Source: Antrihabitans stalactiti (GTDB lineage Bacteria > Actinomycetota > Actinomycetes > Mycobacteriales > Mycobacteriaceae). Taken from it: a DNA stretch of 64,000 bases. Made by a program: the position numbers and the translations under genes. A model generated the notes under the pieces. It saw nothing but the letters and a program-made list of their open reading frames with translations. It did no database searches and had not been told where the DNA came from. Location: the NCBI RefSeq assembly GCF_012932915.1, contig NZ_VCQU01000012.1, positions 158,850 through 222,849 of the forward strand. The letters are read 5' to 3'. This document shows, in pieces, positions 57,301-63,355 of the stretch (its first letter is position 1; every line of letters starts with the position of its first letter).

Positions 57301-58795
57301 CCAGTCGAGCAGCTTGTGCCTGAAGCGCTTTGGGAGTCTTTGCGGAAATCATCAGCGGGACAGGGCCGCTGGTCGGCGTCGTCGAGGCTGGAGTAGCAAT
57401 TCGTGGTGCCTGTTCGAGCACGACATGTGCGTTGGTTCCGCTGATTCCGAAGGCGGACACCGCTGCCCGGCGCGGTCGCGGCCCGTTGGGCGACGCAGGC
57501 CACGGCTCGAGTTCGGTCACCACCCGGACCGTTCCGTCTGACCAATCCACCTCGGGCGTCGGCCGGTCGACATGGAGCGTGCCAGGCACCGCTGCTCGCC
57601 GGATCGCCTCGACCATCTTGATCACGCCGGCAACGCCTGCGGCTGCCTGAGAATGACCGATGTTCGATTTCATCGAGCCGAGCAGCAGTGGGGTGTCGCT
57701 CGACCGTGCCGCACCGTAGGTCGCGAGCAGTGCGGTCGCTTCGATCGGATCACCGAGTTTGGTGCCGGTGCCATGTGCCTCGACGACGTCGACGTCTGCT
57801 GCGGTCAGGTCCGCGTCGGCCAACGCCTCCCGGATGGCTCGTTGCTGCGCTGGACCGTTCGGTGCCGACAAACCGTTCGAGGCACCGTCCTGGCCAACTG
57901 CGGCGCCACGCACAACGGCCAGCACCGGGTGGCCGTTGCGTTGCGCGTCGGACAAGCGCTCGAGCACCAGGACGCCCACGCCTTCGGCGACACCGAATCC
58001 ATCTGCCCTGCCGGAGAACGGCTTACACCGACCGTCGGGCGCCAGTGCGCCCAGTCGTGCGAAACCGACGAAAATGCTGGGCGAACTGACGACCGTCGCG
58101 CCGCCCGCGAGCGCGAGCGAGCATTGGCCGGACCGCAAGGCCTGCACGGCCAGGTTGATCGCCACCAACGACGAGGAGCACGCGGTGTCGACGGAGATCG
58201 CGGGCCCGGCCAGACCCAACGCGTACGACACCCGACCGGACGCCACGCTGACCGTCGTACCGGTCGTCAGATAGCCCGCGTAGCCATCGCGTTCGTCGTG
58301 GATGCGCGGTCCGTACTCCTGGGTGTAGACGCCTGCATAGACCCCGGTCGAAGTCCCTTCCAGTGAGGACGGGTCGATGCCCGCGCGCTCGAGCGCCTCC
58401 CACGAGGTTTCGAGAAGCAGCCGCTGCTGCGGATCCATGGCCGTGGCTTCACGCGGACTGATGCCGAAGAACGCCGCGTCGAAGTCGCCCGCAGCGTCGA
58501 GGAAACCGCCCTGGCGAGAGTAGGTCGACCCCTGCCGCTCCGGGTCGGGATCGGTGAGCAGACCGAGATCCCATCCTCGGTCCGTAGGGAATTCCCCTGT
58601 GGCGCTGCGACCTTCGGCCACGAATTCCCACAAGCCGGCAGGGTCGACGATTCCGCCGGGAAACCGGCAGCCCATTCCGACTATCGCGATCGGTTCCGAC
58701 GCCAAGGTCTCCAGCTCGTCGAGACGCTTCCTGGTTTCCTGCAGTTGTGCTGCTGCCTTCGTCAAGTACGCGCGCAGCTCGGACTCGGTAGCCAT
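45392..58795 (-). CDS. hybrid PKS-NRPS megasynthase
   Basis: This 4467-residue assembly line reads: docking coiled-coil 1-30; KS 34-460 (C206, H341, H381); AT 565-890 (S657 in GHSQG, YASH 757-760, methylmalonyl type); DH 930-1205 (H966, D1130); a structural KR remnant; ER 1385-1697 (GATGGVG near 1525); KR 1704-1885 (LDD 1796-1798, Y1853, B-type); ACP (S2019); C1 2138-2560 (H2270-H2271...D2275); A1 2585-3080 (code DVWHFSLVDK, serine); PCP1 (S3125); C2 3175-3615 (HH 3317-3318, D3322); A2 3620-4095 (code DVQFVAHVAK, proline-like); PCP2 (S4139); TE (S4267, D4292, H4438). All active-site residues appear intact. It starts 8 bases after the MFS stop. The product would be an acyl chain extended by reduced propionate and joined to Ser and a Pro-like residue. 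Confidence 0.93.
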   Translation of the reverse strand: MATESELRAYLTKAAAQLQETRKRLDELETLASEPIAIVGMGCRFPGGIVDPAGLWEFVAEGRSATGEFPTDRGWDLGLLTDPDPERQGSTYSRQGGFLDAAGDFDAAFFGISPREATAMDPQQRLLLETSWEALERAGIDPSSLEGTSTGVYAGVYTQEYGPRIHDERDGYAGYLTTGTTVSVASGRVSYALGLAGPAISVDTACSSSLVAINLAVQALRSGQCSLALAGGATVVSSPSIFVGFARLGALAPDGRCKPFSGRADGFGVAEGVGVLVLERLSDAQRNGHPVLAVVRGAAVGQDGASNGLSAPNGPAQQRAIREALADADLTAADVDVVEAHGTGTKLGDPIEATALLATYGAARSSDTPLLLGSMKSNIGHSQAAAGVAGVIKMVEAIRRAAVPGTLHVDRPTPEVDWSDGTVRVVTELEPWPASPNGPRPRRAAVSAFGISGTNAHVVLEQAPRIATPASTTPTSGPVPLMISAKTPKALQAQAARLVTHLDEHADQSPLDIAYSLAAGRATFAHRAAVIGTDRADLRRGLTAVVDGEPATTVVTGRAGVVGGTVFVFPGQGSQWAGMAVELLDTAPVFAKSIESCGEAFAEFVDWSLVDVLRARPDAPTLDRVDVVQPVLFAVMVSLAKLWESLGVTPAAVIGHSQGEIAAAYVAGALSLRDAARVVTLRSKTLREIAGTGGMVSIALPDNEVRALIASWSARISVAAINGPRTTVVAGEAAALDELMARCDADDIRARRIPVDYASHSVQVDRLAPAISRALGVIEPRTCGVAIISPVTGARIDSTELDASYWFTSLRQTVHFSAAVAAAYELGYRCFVEVSPHPVLTASAEESIEAAGTDPVSVVGSLRKDDGGLSRFLASVAQYYVDGGAPEWAAYLGERGGRRVDLPTYPFQDSRFWIDWSGGAGTDVAGLGLSDAEHPLLGAVVAQPESDAMSFTGRLSLATHPWLADHAVHGTILVPGAAMAELALFVGDRVGNPRVSELVLHAPLIVGEQGAVRLHVVVGDPQPSGERSVRMYSCADANDGAWTLHAEGLLTTQTPSIPAGSPVWPPAGAEPVDVTGSYDRLAESGYEYGPVFRGLRAAWRRGSDVFAEVALPEGAGADARRFGLHPALLDASLHALIIGGFAATTQPGKIRLPFSWEGLSLHAVGATTLRVHVSPLGDDRVSVTTSDVAGSVVCSVDVLTMREVPTAQLASIGSSATDALYGLDWVPVTTKPVIDDQAAPTVLRCTPTSHDSADTPGAVRSALTDVLAQVQEWLADAGNESGRLVVVTTRAIAVTSGEDVLDLVHAPVWGLLRSAQTENPGRILLVDADGSDDAQSAIAAAVAGDEPQLAFRRGIAYAPRLVRGRTDEIAAAEMTELATWRLRTLGHGSLDSNNLALREWPEVERALEPGQVRIAVRATGVNFRDIMIALAIYADPRADIGGEGAGVVLEVADDVTNVAPGDRVMGVFEGIGPTVITDYRYVARMPRGFSFEQGASTSAVFLTAYYGLHDLAGLQRGERLLVHGATGGVGLAAIQLARNWGVDLFVTASPPKQQLLRDLGFDDAHIGNSRTLEFEPKFLGATDGAGFDVILDSLAREFVDASLRLLPRGGRFVEMGKTDIRDPQVIAEQYPGVRYQAFDLFEAGPDYIHRVLAELVELFDAGVLHPLPVSAWDVRRAPEALRFLSQAKHTGKLALTVPRRPDTNGTVLITGGTGVLGALFAHHLVTVHGYRHLLLISRRGLDAPGAADLASELTGLGATVQVAACDVAERVSLDSALAAVDPAHPLSMVVHAAGALDDGIFATMKPAQLDAALRPKVDAAWNLHRATAGLDLSAFVMFSSAAGLFGSPGQANYAAANVFLDALAQHRRQLGLPGTSLAWGWWADATGMTGHLDERDHSRLSRGGFVAMSSAEGLALFDAALHLGRSFAVPARLNTAAATAGDVPPMLRGLIRATRRAAGTATPEEQAATLAQRLAGLTATEQQHAVLALVRSVAAAVLGHDSPDAVSPDQPFKDLGFDSLGAVEFRNRLKSATGLPLATTVVFDYATPLALAGHISSQIAPAAAAAPSAPDPSDRLLAQVEALATELATVDVTAPAVQRLIEIVRGLAPSEALADEELFALIEGAAPTAEPEAADDPVVSYWPLTEYQRDIVAISSRFPDLPITQVAGYVRLDGAVDIDTMQRCIRRGFTKFDALRLRIEFRDRDVVQRVGLEVSPAEVVDFTDAPDPRAACLDWMRQATDRVMPPDGELAQCAILLDAPDSFVLYGRFHHAVGDGWGMSIALRGLCADYVAAVSGVETDSARFPSYFDVVQADQRYLGSAEWAADKAYLVDRMRDVSPALFTRTASVASHHRSQRSVRFERDAVDRIRATGRSVFAFTVAALATYLRRVHRDGDIVLGVPLLNRRTPEELATVGNLANILPLVVAVDYSSTMLELADRVSAEVWELQARQRFAIGNLTSALRESGRTQNLFDVTYSYFPIPDSEQLQSMGSETTVLSSGYSLDALNIVVRDHERDGSLEVDIFYADDVFDDDFAVDHALRHVLKVIDGALRAPEAAVGALELLSSAERKQLTSFEHEPPVAFDEYATLDRFVVDQAARVPSHTALEWLGDDGATAAWTYAEFAESVHSLAHRLRAAGLRPEECVPILLPRSPELLVAIHAVLAAGGAYVPIDPEYPELRIRTILTDCRARFVLAADRFGDLAEELGISRIALHDDASGAVPSSTRATDLAYVIYTSGSTGTPKGVMIEHRSVVNRLTWMQRRYPLTSSDVILQKTPATFDVSVWELMWWAFAGASVALLPAGAERDPRKIIAAVHRHGVTVMHFVPSMLGPFLDQLAAQPDSAPRSLRIVFCSGEALTPVLADRFRRILPGVRLVNLYGPTEATVDVSYFDVPGDRAVDTVPIGRPIDNIALLVLDAKGRRCPVGVPGELNIAGVGVGRGYYGAPELTLKSFVTDLEVLGGRRYRTGDLVRWLHDGNLEYLGRLDDQVKVRGNRVTLGEVENHLATCAGVRSAVVVAEANASYGATLTAYIVGSASTEEVVAHLGARLPQYMVPTTIVALEQLPLTPSGKVDRRALPAPGQQRHSGAQQPRTDTERALAQAWSSVLGVEQPGVHDDFFTVGGDSILALHLRTAAERLGYTYDIDDFFARPTIADLAEAVAAPSVSSDTGVSSPFELVPLIDRASLQEVEDAFPATSLQLGMLFHSMERAESSVYKDVFRYRVAMPWHRAEFEAAVERLVDRQPALRSAFDLTSRSLPLQIVSHRVLSAFDVAEPGDDVERYLDEQQRATYLLAEAPLYRMRAFPGEGIVDLVFSFHHAILDGWSVANLIRELLQDYLGQLGLRVDSVDSMRQSTTLLAEFARAEQESRNSETARKYWAQVLLGSTPTRIESARAYEAPDVEGPVRATLTLPTWLRAQCDAFVAQAQLPLKSLLLTAHCLALHAMSGADDVTTGLVTHGRPGRSGAEHCAGLFLNTVAMRLDCSEHSSWRSAVEQVATQERTGSRYRRYPVRALVADLGRQPFETAFNFVDYHVFGQVLGAAGFEFIDFEAREETNLELLVTAAIDPRTEEIAVRVDAGRDSITRSQCGEFARLFIAVLESIVREPDGQVDVVRSRDVGHLVEAAAAAAPDSNALTGIGDEWTYRRLSTTSERIALRLLAAGLRPGARIGVSMNRSPELIAVVLGVLRAGGAVVPLDVSYPVRRREAVLALARPFRVITDADVAALLSNSPIVGTLPVIQPESIAYVQFTSGSTGEPKGVAMPHRALANLIEWQNRSATAALGQTTLQFTSLGFDVAFQEIFSTLAGGGTLRLITEAERNDPAVLVRTVADGDVNRIFLPYVALQTLAEAAQSTGRYPTALTALVSAGEQLRITPEIQTLLSANPQVIVDNHYGPTETHVAISHTLTGKPEALPQLPPIGRPISDASASILDARLKPVAPGVRGEIYLGGAVVAQGYEQRPGLTAERFVADAGGRIRYRTGDLGVQLPSGDIAYLGRSDTQVKVRGYRVECAEVEIALAGLGFAQTAVLATARNGVDAALNAYVVGTELDTAGIRADLAKVLPSYMIPTRFRAVDDLPLTPSGKRDDAALRALPDVAVAVSGRAPADEYEQVIADVMAEFAGVREFAADTDFFESGGTSIGVMRVAMAISRRWGVDIPLQALISAPTPAALAARVRSGGQRSAFDPVVPLRRTGSRAPIFFVHPSGGNVICYVDLAKQLDRPVYGLQAAGTEPGAEPLRSVPDLAASYLEAIRRTQPDGPYHIAGWSFGGYVALEMARQLSEDDLEKLVLLDTIALEDGPREPIADKDLIVWFFMELLWYARGSDSTAVSFDTGSGDREELFDSVLRQSIQAGILPEHSSPQLIRRLYAVFHANYTATLAYQPAVLDRDIVLLRAREELPRDVDIAHRRVGSMFDSPTNGWARWAGRRLEVVDIPGDHLTMMSQPHVGAVARALDSVLDAVGDRSAR

Positions 58796-58803
58796 ATAGA
58801 AGA

Positions 58804-60252
58804 TCAGCTCTTATCAGTCGTCAGGACATTGTCTTCTGCGTCGGTCCGCGGAATCGGCCGGATCCGCCGTGGCATCAGGGCCGCCACCACGACCGCGCCG
58901 GTTGCCGTGACGCCGACCGCCACCCAGGACGCGACGCCGGTCGCGTGCACGAACGTGTCGGGCTGCAGGGGAGTGGCGTGGTACGAAGCGAGTACCGAAC
59001 CGAGCACCGCGACGCCGAGCGCGCCGCCGACCTCGCGCGAAGTGTCGTTCACGCCCGCACCTGCGCCTGCTTCGTCGGGGCGCAGGGAATCCATGATCGA
59101 CGATGTCGCCGCACTCTGCACGAATGCCAGTCCGAGGCCCATCAACGCCATCATCGGCACGATGACCACCGGGTACGACGTGTGCGCGTCGCAGGTCGAG
59201 GCGATGGCGAACACACCGCACATCGCGAGCAGCCCCACGCTGACCGACGGACCGATCCCGATGTATTTCGTCGCCACGATGCCCAGGGGCGCGAAGATCG
59301 CGATCGAAATGGCGTACGGAATCATGCGCACGCCCGTCTGCAACGTGTCGTAGCCCAAGATCGACTGGAAGAACATCGTGAAGATGAAGGCGAAGCCGAA
59401 CAGGGCGAAATAGGCTGTTGCAATCGCATACGTGGGCACGGCGAAGGTGCGAATCCGGAACAGTCCCAGGTCGAGTAGCGGGAACGCACCGCGGTGTTGC
59501 CACGCGACAAAGGCCGCGAGGACTGCCGCTCCGCCGAAGAAGGTCGCAGCGGTTGGCGCGCTCAACCAGCCGCGTCGGGGAGCTTCGATGATGCTCCACA
59601 CGATTATGGTGATGCCCGTGATCGAGAGTGCGGCGCCGACGTAGTCGAGACGTTCGTCGACCTCCGATTTCGATTCCGGCACCCACAGCCACGCGCCGAT
59701 CGTGCCAACGACCACCACGGGAACGTTCACCCAGAACACAGCCGGCCAGCTGAAGTGCGCCAGCAACCAGCCGCTGACGACCGGTCCGGCTGCGATGCCG
59801 ACGCCTGCGACGGCCGCCCACGCGCCGATGGCGAATTGCCGTCGGTCAGGATCGGGGAAGATCGCCGAGATCAGCGCCAGCGTCGCCGGAAATACTGCGG
59901 CAGCAAAGATTCCCATGACGGCGCGCCACATCACCAGCCAGTTTTCCGACGGTGCGCCGGCGGCCAATATGGAGACGACGCCGAAGCCGACCATGCCGAT
60001 GCAGAGGACTGCCTGGCGACCGTATTTGTCGCCCAGCTTGCCTGCGGCCAACAAAAATCCGGCGAACGTGAGGGTGTAGGCGTCGACTATCCACTGCAAC
60101 CCAGTCACGCTGGAACCGAATTCGCGGCCAAGCGTCGGCAACGCAATGTTGATGATCGTGTTGTCCAGCACGACGATCAGTTCGGCGAGACACAGCACGG
60201 CGAGCGCCGCGTTCTGGCCCCGTCTGCTCAGCGGCAACTGCGGGCGAGTCAC
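58804..60252 (-). CDS. MFS drug:H+ antiporter (DHA2/EmrB-QacA type)
   Basis: This 482-residue transporter has about 14 membrane helices. The TM1 motif is VVLDNTIINIALPTLG and motif A is GKLGDKYGRQ. By position it exports the NRPS product or protects the cell from it. GTG 60252 overlaps the SDR stop (GTGA), and the NRPS begins 8 bases beyond its own stop, so it is mid-operon. A longer frame upstream runs over the SDR gene and is rejected. Confidence 0.9.
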   Translation of the reverse strand: MTRPQLPLSRRGQNAALAVLCLAELIVVLDNTIINIALPTLGREFGSSVTGLQWIVDAYTLTFAGFLLAAGKLGDKYGRQAVLCIGMVGFGVVSILAAGAPSENWLVMWRAVMGIFAAAVFPATLALISAIFPDPDRRQFAIGAWAAVAGVGIAAGPVVSGWLLAHFSWPAVFWVNVPVVVVGTIGAWLWVPESKSEVDERLDYVGAALSITGITIIVWSIIEAPRRGWLSAPTAATFFGGAAVLAAFVAWQHRGAFPLLDLGLFRIRTFAVPTYAIATAYFALFGFAFIFTMFFQSILGYDTLQTGVRMIPYAISIAIFAPLGIVATKYIGIGPSVSVGLLAMCGVFAIASTCDAHTSYPVVIVPMMALMGLGLAFVQSAATSSIMDSLRPDEAGAGAGVNDTSREVGGALGVAVLGSVLASYHATPLQPDTFVHATGVASWVAVGVTATGAVVVAALMPRRIRPIPRTDAEDNVLTTDKS

Positions 60253-61139
60253 TGCTTCGTGAACTTCATGCCCGCCGCGATGACGACGTCGAGGAGTCGG
60301 TCGGGGAGTACGCGAAATGCGACGGCGGTGCTGTGCGAGTCGAGTCCGACCTGATAGCGCGCTTTGGGCTTTTCCGTTTCGAGGATGGACGCAACGGTCC
60401 GGGCGAAATCCTCCGGTCGAGTGTGCGACGCTGCCGCTCGCGCGGCGTTCGCGGCCAAAAAGCCTTCGAAGCCTTTGCGATACAGATCCGCCACAGCAGG
60501 CGGAGTCGCTGCCAACAGATCGTCGGCTGTCGTGCGCATCTTGTCCCAGATCGCGGTGTTGATCGCACCCGGCTGGATCACCGAGACGCTGACGCCCAGC
60601 GGTTTCAGCTCTCGCCGAAGGGAATCGCTCAGCCCTTCCTTGCCGAACTGCGAGGCGGCATAGACGCCGAGGTAGGGCGGCGCAATCCGGCCGATCCCGG
60701 AACTGACGTTCACGATGCGGCCTTTCGCGGCGCGCAGCAGCGGCAGGAATCGTTGCGTGACCGCAAGCGCGCCGATCAGATTCGTTTCCAGCTGGGTCCG
60801 CAGTACGTCGATCGGTACGCATTCCAGCGGCATCGTCACCGAGATTCCGGCGTTGTTCACCACCGCCCAGAACTGCGCGCCGTCGAGTTCTTCCTCGATC
60901 TGTTTGCCCGCCAACGCGATCGACGATGCGTCGGTGACGTCGAGGATGACCGGTCGCAACAGCCCCGACGCGTCGGCTTGACGCAGGTCCGACGCCGCGT
61001 CCTCGGTCCGAACGCCGGCGAAGACCGAGTAGCCGAGGTCCGCGAGATGGAGGGCCGCGGCACGTCCTAGACCCGACGACGACCCCGTGACGAGGACCGC
61101 CTTCGCGCCATTCTCGACCTTCTTGGATTCAGCTGACAT
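60249..61139 (-). CDS. short-chain dehydrogenase, first gene of the PKS-NRPS operon
   Basis: This 296-residue SDR has VTGSSSGLGRAAALHLADLG (17-36), NNAGISV, catalytic Ser in VNVSSGIG, and Y-x3-K (YAASQFGKEG, with Gln-Phe-Gly between, so Y-x5-K). The K spacing here reads YAASQFGK, longer than the classic YxxxK, so the alignment of the lysine should be checked. A ketone/alcohol in the biosynthetic pathway is a likely substrate. GGAGG precedes ATG 61139. Confidence 0.85.
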   Translation of the reverse strand: MSAESKKVENGAKAVLVTGSSSGLGRAAALHLADLGYSVFAGVRTEDAASDLRQADASGLLRPVILDVTDASSIALAGKQIEEELDGAQFWAVVNNAGISVTMPLECVPIDVLRTQLETNLIGALAVTQRFLPLLRAAKGRIVNVSSGIGRIAPPYLGVYAASQFGKEGLSDSLRRELKPLGVSVSVIQPGAINTAIWDKMRTTADDLLAATPPAVADLYRKGFEGFLAANAARAAASHTRPEDFARTVASILETEKPKARYQVGLDSHSTAVAFRVLPDRLLDVVIAAGMKFTKQ

Positions 61140-61219
61140 CGTCGACCTCCACACATCGGGTGGGTCAAACATATTGCAAGCATTCTCTTACTGCGCACGA
61201 GACTGCGTACGATCGAGCG
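61140..61219. promoter_or_regulatory. divergent promoter region for the biosynthetic operon and the SMP-30-like gene
   Basis: These 80 bases must drive the SDR-MFS-NRPS operon (minus) and the secreted protein (plus). They are AT-richer than the surroundings (AAACATATTGCAAG). I see no strong operator. Confidence 0.4.
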
Positions 61220-62101
61220 ATGTCTCTGCGACTTGCCGTCACAGCAATAGTAGTCTGCGCCAGCGTTATTCACCCAACTAAGGCCGTCGCCCAACCATTT
61301 TCCTGCCGAGCGGCGTCGATGACGGAAGTTCTACCTGCGACGACACCCATCATCGACTGGGTCGAGAACGCGGCCTACGACAAGCAAGGCAATCTGTGGA
61401 TCGCACGGCTCCGACGCCATCAGGTGGAGCGTTACGACAGCTCGGGGCGCCTCACCGGCACGGTCGGCGTCGAGTATCCCGGCGCGATCCGCCTGGGCCA
61501 GGACGGCCTCCTCTACGTGGTGTACGGCAACAGCCAGACCAGCCTCCTTCCTGGGAAGAGTGGTGGCGTCGTCCGCTTCGATCCCGCCGCGCCCAACCCG
61601 GTGCCGGAGCTCTTCGCTTCCGGACTCGGTCAGGCCAACGGCGCCGATTTCGATTCCGCCGGCTACCTCTATGTCGCCGATTCGTTTGCGGGCGTGGTCC
61701 GCTACCGGCCGGACGGCACCATCGACACCGACTGGACCGGGCGGGCGAGAATGTTCGGCGTCGACGGAATCGCCGTCCACGGCAACGACATCTACGTCAC
61801 GCTGCCGTTCAGCACGACCGGCCGGATCATGCGCGTACCGATCGACGACCCCGCGCACCCGGCTGTTGCCGCAGATCTGTCGCCCGCGCTGGTGCCTGAC
61901 GACGGGACATTCGGACCCGACGGCGTGCTGTACGTCGGCACGGGAGTCGGCCTTGTCGCGGTGGATACGGTCCGGCAGCAGTCGTGCACCATCCTGACCA
62001 GCGAGCCATTGACGTCGGCTGCCTTCGTGCCTGGCTCCGATAGCGACTTGATGGTCGGCACCTACCGAGGCGCGTTGCTCCGCGTCCACCTACCCTCGTG
62101 A
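61220..62101 (+). CDS. secreted SMP-30/gluconolactonase-like beta-propeller protein
   Basis: This 293-residue protein has a signal peptide (MSLRLAVTAIVVCASVIHPTKAVAQ, 1-25) and repeated beta-propeller blades: NLWIARLRRHQVERYDSSG, GLLYVVYGNS, GYLYVADSFAGVVRY, GIAVHGNDIYVTLP and GVLYVGTGVGLVAV. Whether it hydrolyses lactones or only binds a ligand is unclear. A hairpin terminator overlaps its stop codon. It is not obviously part of the biosynthetic operon, but it is divergent from it. Confidence 0.78.
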   Translation: MSLRLAVTAIVVCASVIHPTKAVAQPFSCRAASMTEVLPATTPIIDWVENAAYDKQGNLWIARLRRHQVERYDSSGRLTGTVGVEYPGAIRLGQDGLLYVVYGNSQTSLLPGKSGGVVRFDPAAPNPVPELFASGLGQANGADFDSAGYLYVADSFAGVVRYRPDGTIDTDWTGRARMFGVDGIAVHGNDIYVTLPFSTTGRIMRVPIDDPAHPAVAADLSPALVPDDGTFGPDGVLYVGTGVGLVAVDTVRQQSCTILTSEPLTSAAFVPGSDSDLMVGTYRGALLRVHLPS

Positions 62102-62142
62102 GTCTTTTTGGAGTCCAGGGACTCCAAAAAGACTCGCGAGGG
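62093..62142. terminator. very long hairpin, 23-bp stem, 4-base loop
   Basis: The arms run 62093-62115 and 62120-62142 with loop CAGG; one position is a G-T pair, the rest match exactly. The arm contains GTGAGTCTTTTTGGAGTC. It overlaps the stop codon of the SMP-30-like gene and lies 8 bases from the stop of the opposing MDR gene. Confidence 0.85.
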
Positions 62143-62149
62143 GTGGGGG

Positions 62150-63112
62150 TCAAGACACGGTGATGACGACCTTGCCGCGGGCCTTGCCTGCGTGCTGGTA
62201 ATCGATCGCTTGCGGCACGTCGACGAGAGGGAAGGTGCGGTCAATAACTGGTGTGATGACGCCTTGTTCGGCCAAGTCCCGCAAAGTTTCCAGGTCTTCC
62301 AATCGTTCACCGGAAATCAATCCGCGAAGGGTCTGCCGGACGAACGGCGACAGTAGGAGGGCGCGGAGGGCGCGGTCCGTACCGCCCAGCAGGCGACCGT
62401 TCGTCTCGGACCCGACGATCACGATGGTTCCGCGCTCGGTGGCAGCACGCCGCAGGGCGGACAGCGAGCGGTGGCCAGCGCAGTCGAGAATGACGTCGTA
62501 GCTGTGATCAGCGATGTCCGCGCGCGTGTAGTCGATGACGTCGTCCGCGCCGAGCGAGCGGACCAGGTCCATCTTGCTCGTGCTGCACACACCGGTCACT
62601 GTGGCGCCGAACGACTTTGCCAGCTGGACGGCAAAGGTGCCGACGCCACCCGCGGCGCCGATGACGAGGACGTGCTGGCCGGCCGCGACGTGACCGCTAT
62701 CGCGCAAACCCTGCAGCGCCGTGATCCCGGAGATAGGCAGGGCTGCCGCCTGCTGGAAGGTGAGCCGGGTCGGCTTGTGAACCAGCTTGTTGATCGGTGC
62801 AAGACAGTACTCGGCGAACGCGCCGACTCCGATGCCGCAGACTTCGTCGCCGGGCGCGAAGTTCGTGACGTTCGGTCCGACGGCTTCCACGGTCCCTGCG
62901 ACTTCCATCCCTGGCGGATTCTTCGGCGCGCGCAGTCCGACGGCGAGGCGGGCAACGTAAGGGAGTCCAGCCATGAGGTGCCAGTCCCCGGCATGGACCC
63001 CTGCGGCGACGACGCGGATCAGCACCTGACCGTCGCCAGGGGTGGGTATATCGACATCGCGAAGTTCCAAGACCTCGGTGGGTCCGTATGCGTCGGCGAC
63101 GATGGCTTTCAT
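62150..63112 (-). CDS. NADPH:quinone reductase-like MDR oxidoreductase
   Basis: This 320-residue MDR protein has a GroES-like domain (VLIRVVAAGVHAGDWHLMAG) and a Rossmann site VIGAAGGVGTFAVQLA (about 150-165), with VCSTSKMDLVRSLGADDVIDY following. No zinc motif. It is 24 bases downstream of the XRE gene on the same strand, so it may be the last gene of that operon. Confidence 0.86.
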   Translation of the reverse strand: MKAIVADAYGPTEVLELRDVDIPTPGDGQVLIRVVAAGVHAGDWHLMAGLPYVARLAVGLRAPKNPPGMEVAGTVEAVGPNVTNFAPGDEVCGIGVGAFAEYCLAPINKLVHKPTRLTFQQAAALPISGITALQGLRDSGHVAAGQHVLVIGAAGGVGTFAVQLAKSFGATVTGVCSTSKMDLVRSLGADDVIDYTRADIADHSYDVILDCAGHRSLSALRRAATERGTIVIVGSETNGRLLGGTDRALRALLLSPFVRQTLRGLISGERLEDLETLRDLAEQGVITPVIDRTFPLVDVPQAIDYQHAGKARGKVVITVS

Positions 63113-63136
63113 AGTGATCAGTCCTCAGTCTTGGGT

Positions 63137-63355
63137 CTAGGAATCGGGATATTGGAATACGTCGTCGAGTGGGACGTCGAAGACTCGGGCAATCTGGAAT
63201 GCCAGCTCCAGCGACGGCGAATACCGTCCCTGCTCGATGGCGATGACGGTCTGTCGCGTCACGCCGATTCGTCGAGCGAGTTCTGCTTGGGTCAGGTCGC
63301 CGTGCGAAGCGCGAAGCGCCCGAATGTTATTGGTGACGCTGGTGGCTTTCACCAT
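63137..63355 (-). CDS. XRE-family HTH regulator
   Basis: This 72-residue protein is almost entirely an XRE/Cro helix-turn-helix: NIRALRASHGDLTQAELARRIGVTRQTVIAIEQGRYSPSLELAFQIARVFDVPLDDVFQY. It has no effector domain. Its start overlaps the membrane protein stop by 7 bases. It is the likely protein that binds the two TGTnAA-N6-TTnACA sites in front of the operon. Confidence 0.92.
   Translation of the reverse strand: MVKATSVTNNIRALRASHGDLTQAELARRIGVTRQTVIAIEQGRYSPSLELAFQIARVFDVPLDDVFQYPDS

Noticed and set aside
60253..60822. N-terminal extension of the MFS frame
   Set aside because: It lies over the SDR gene in another frame; GTG 60252 overlaps the SDR stop and gives the expected transporter N-terminus.
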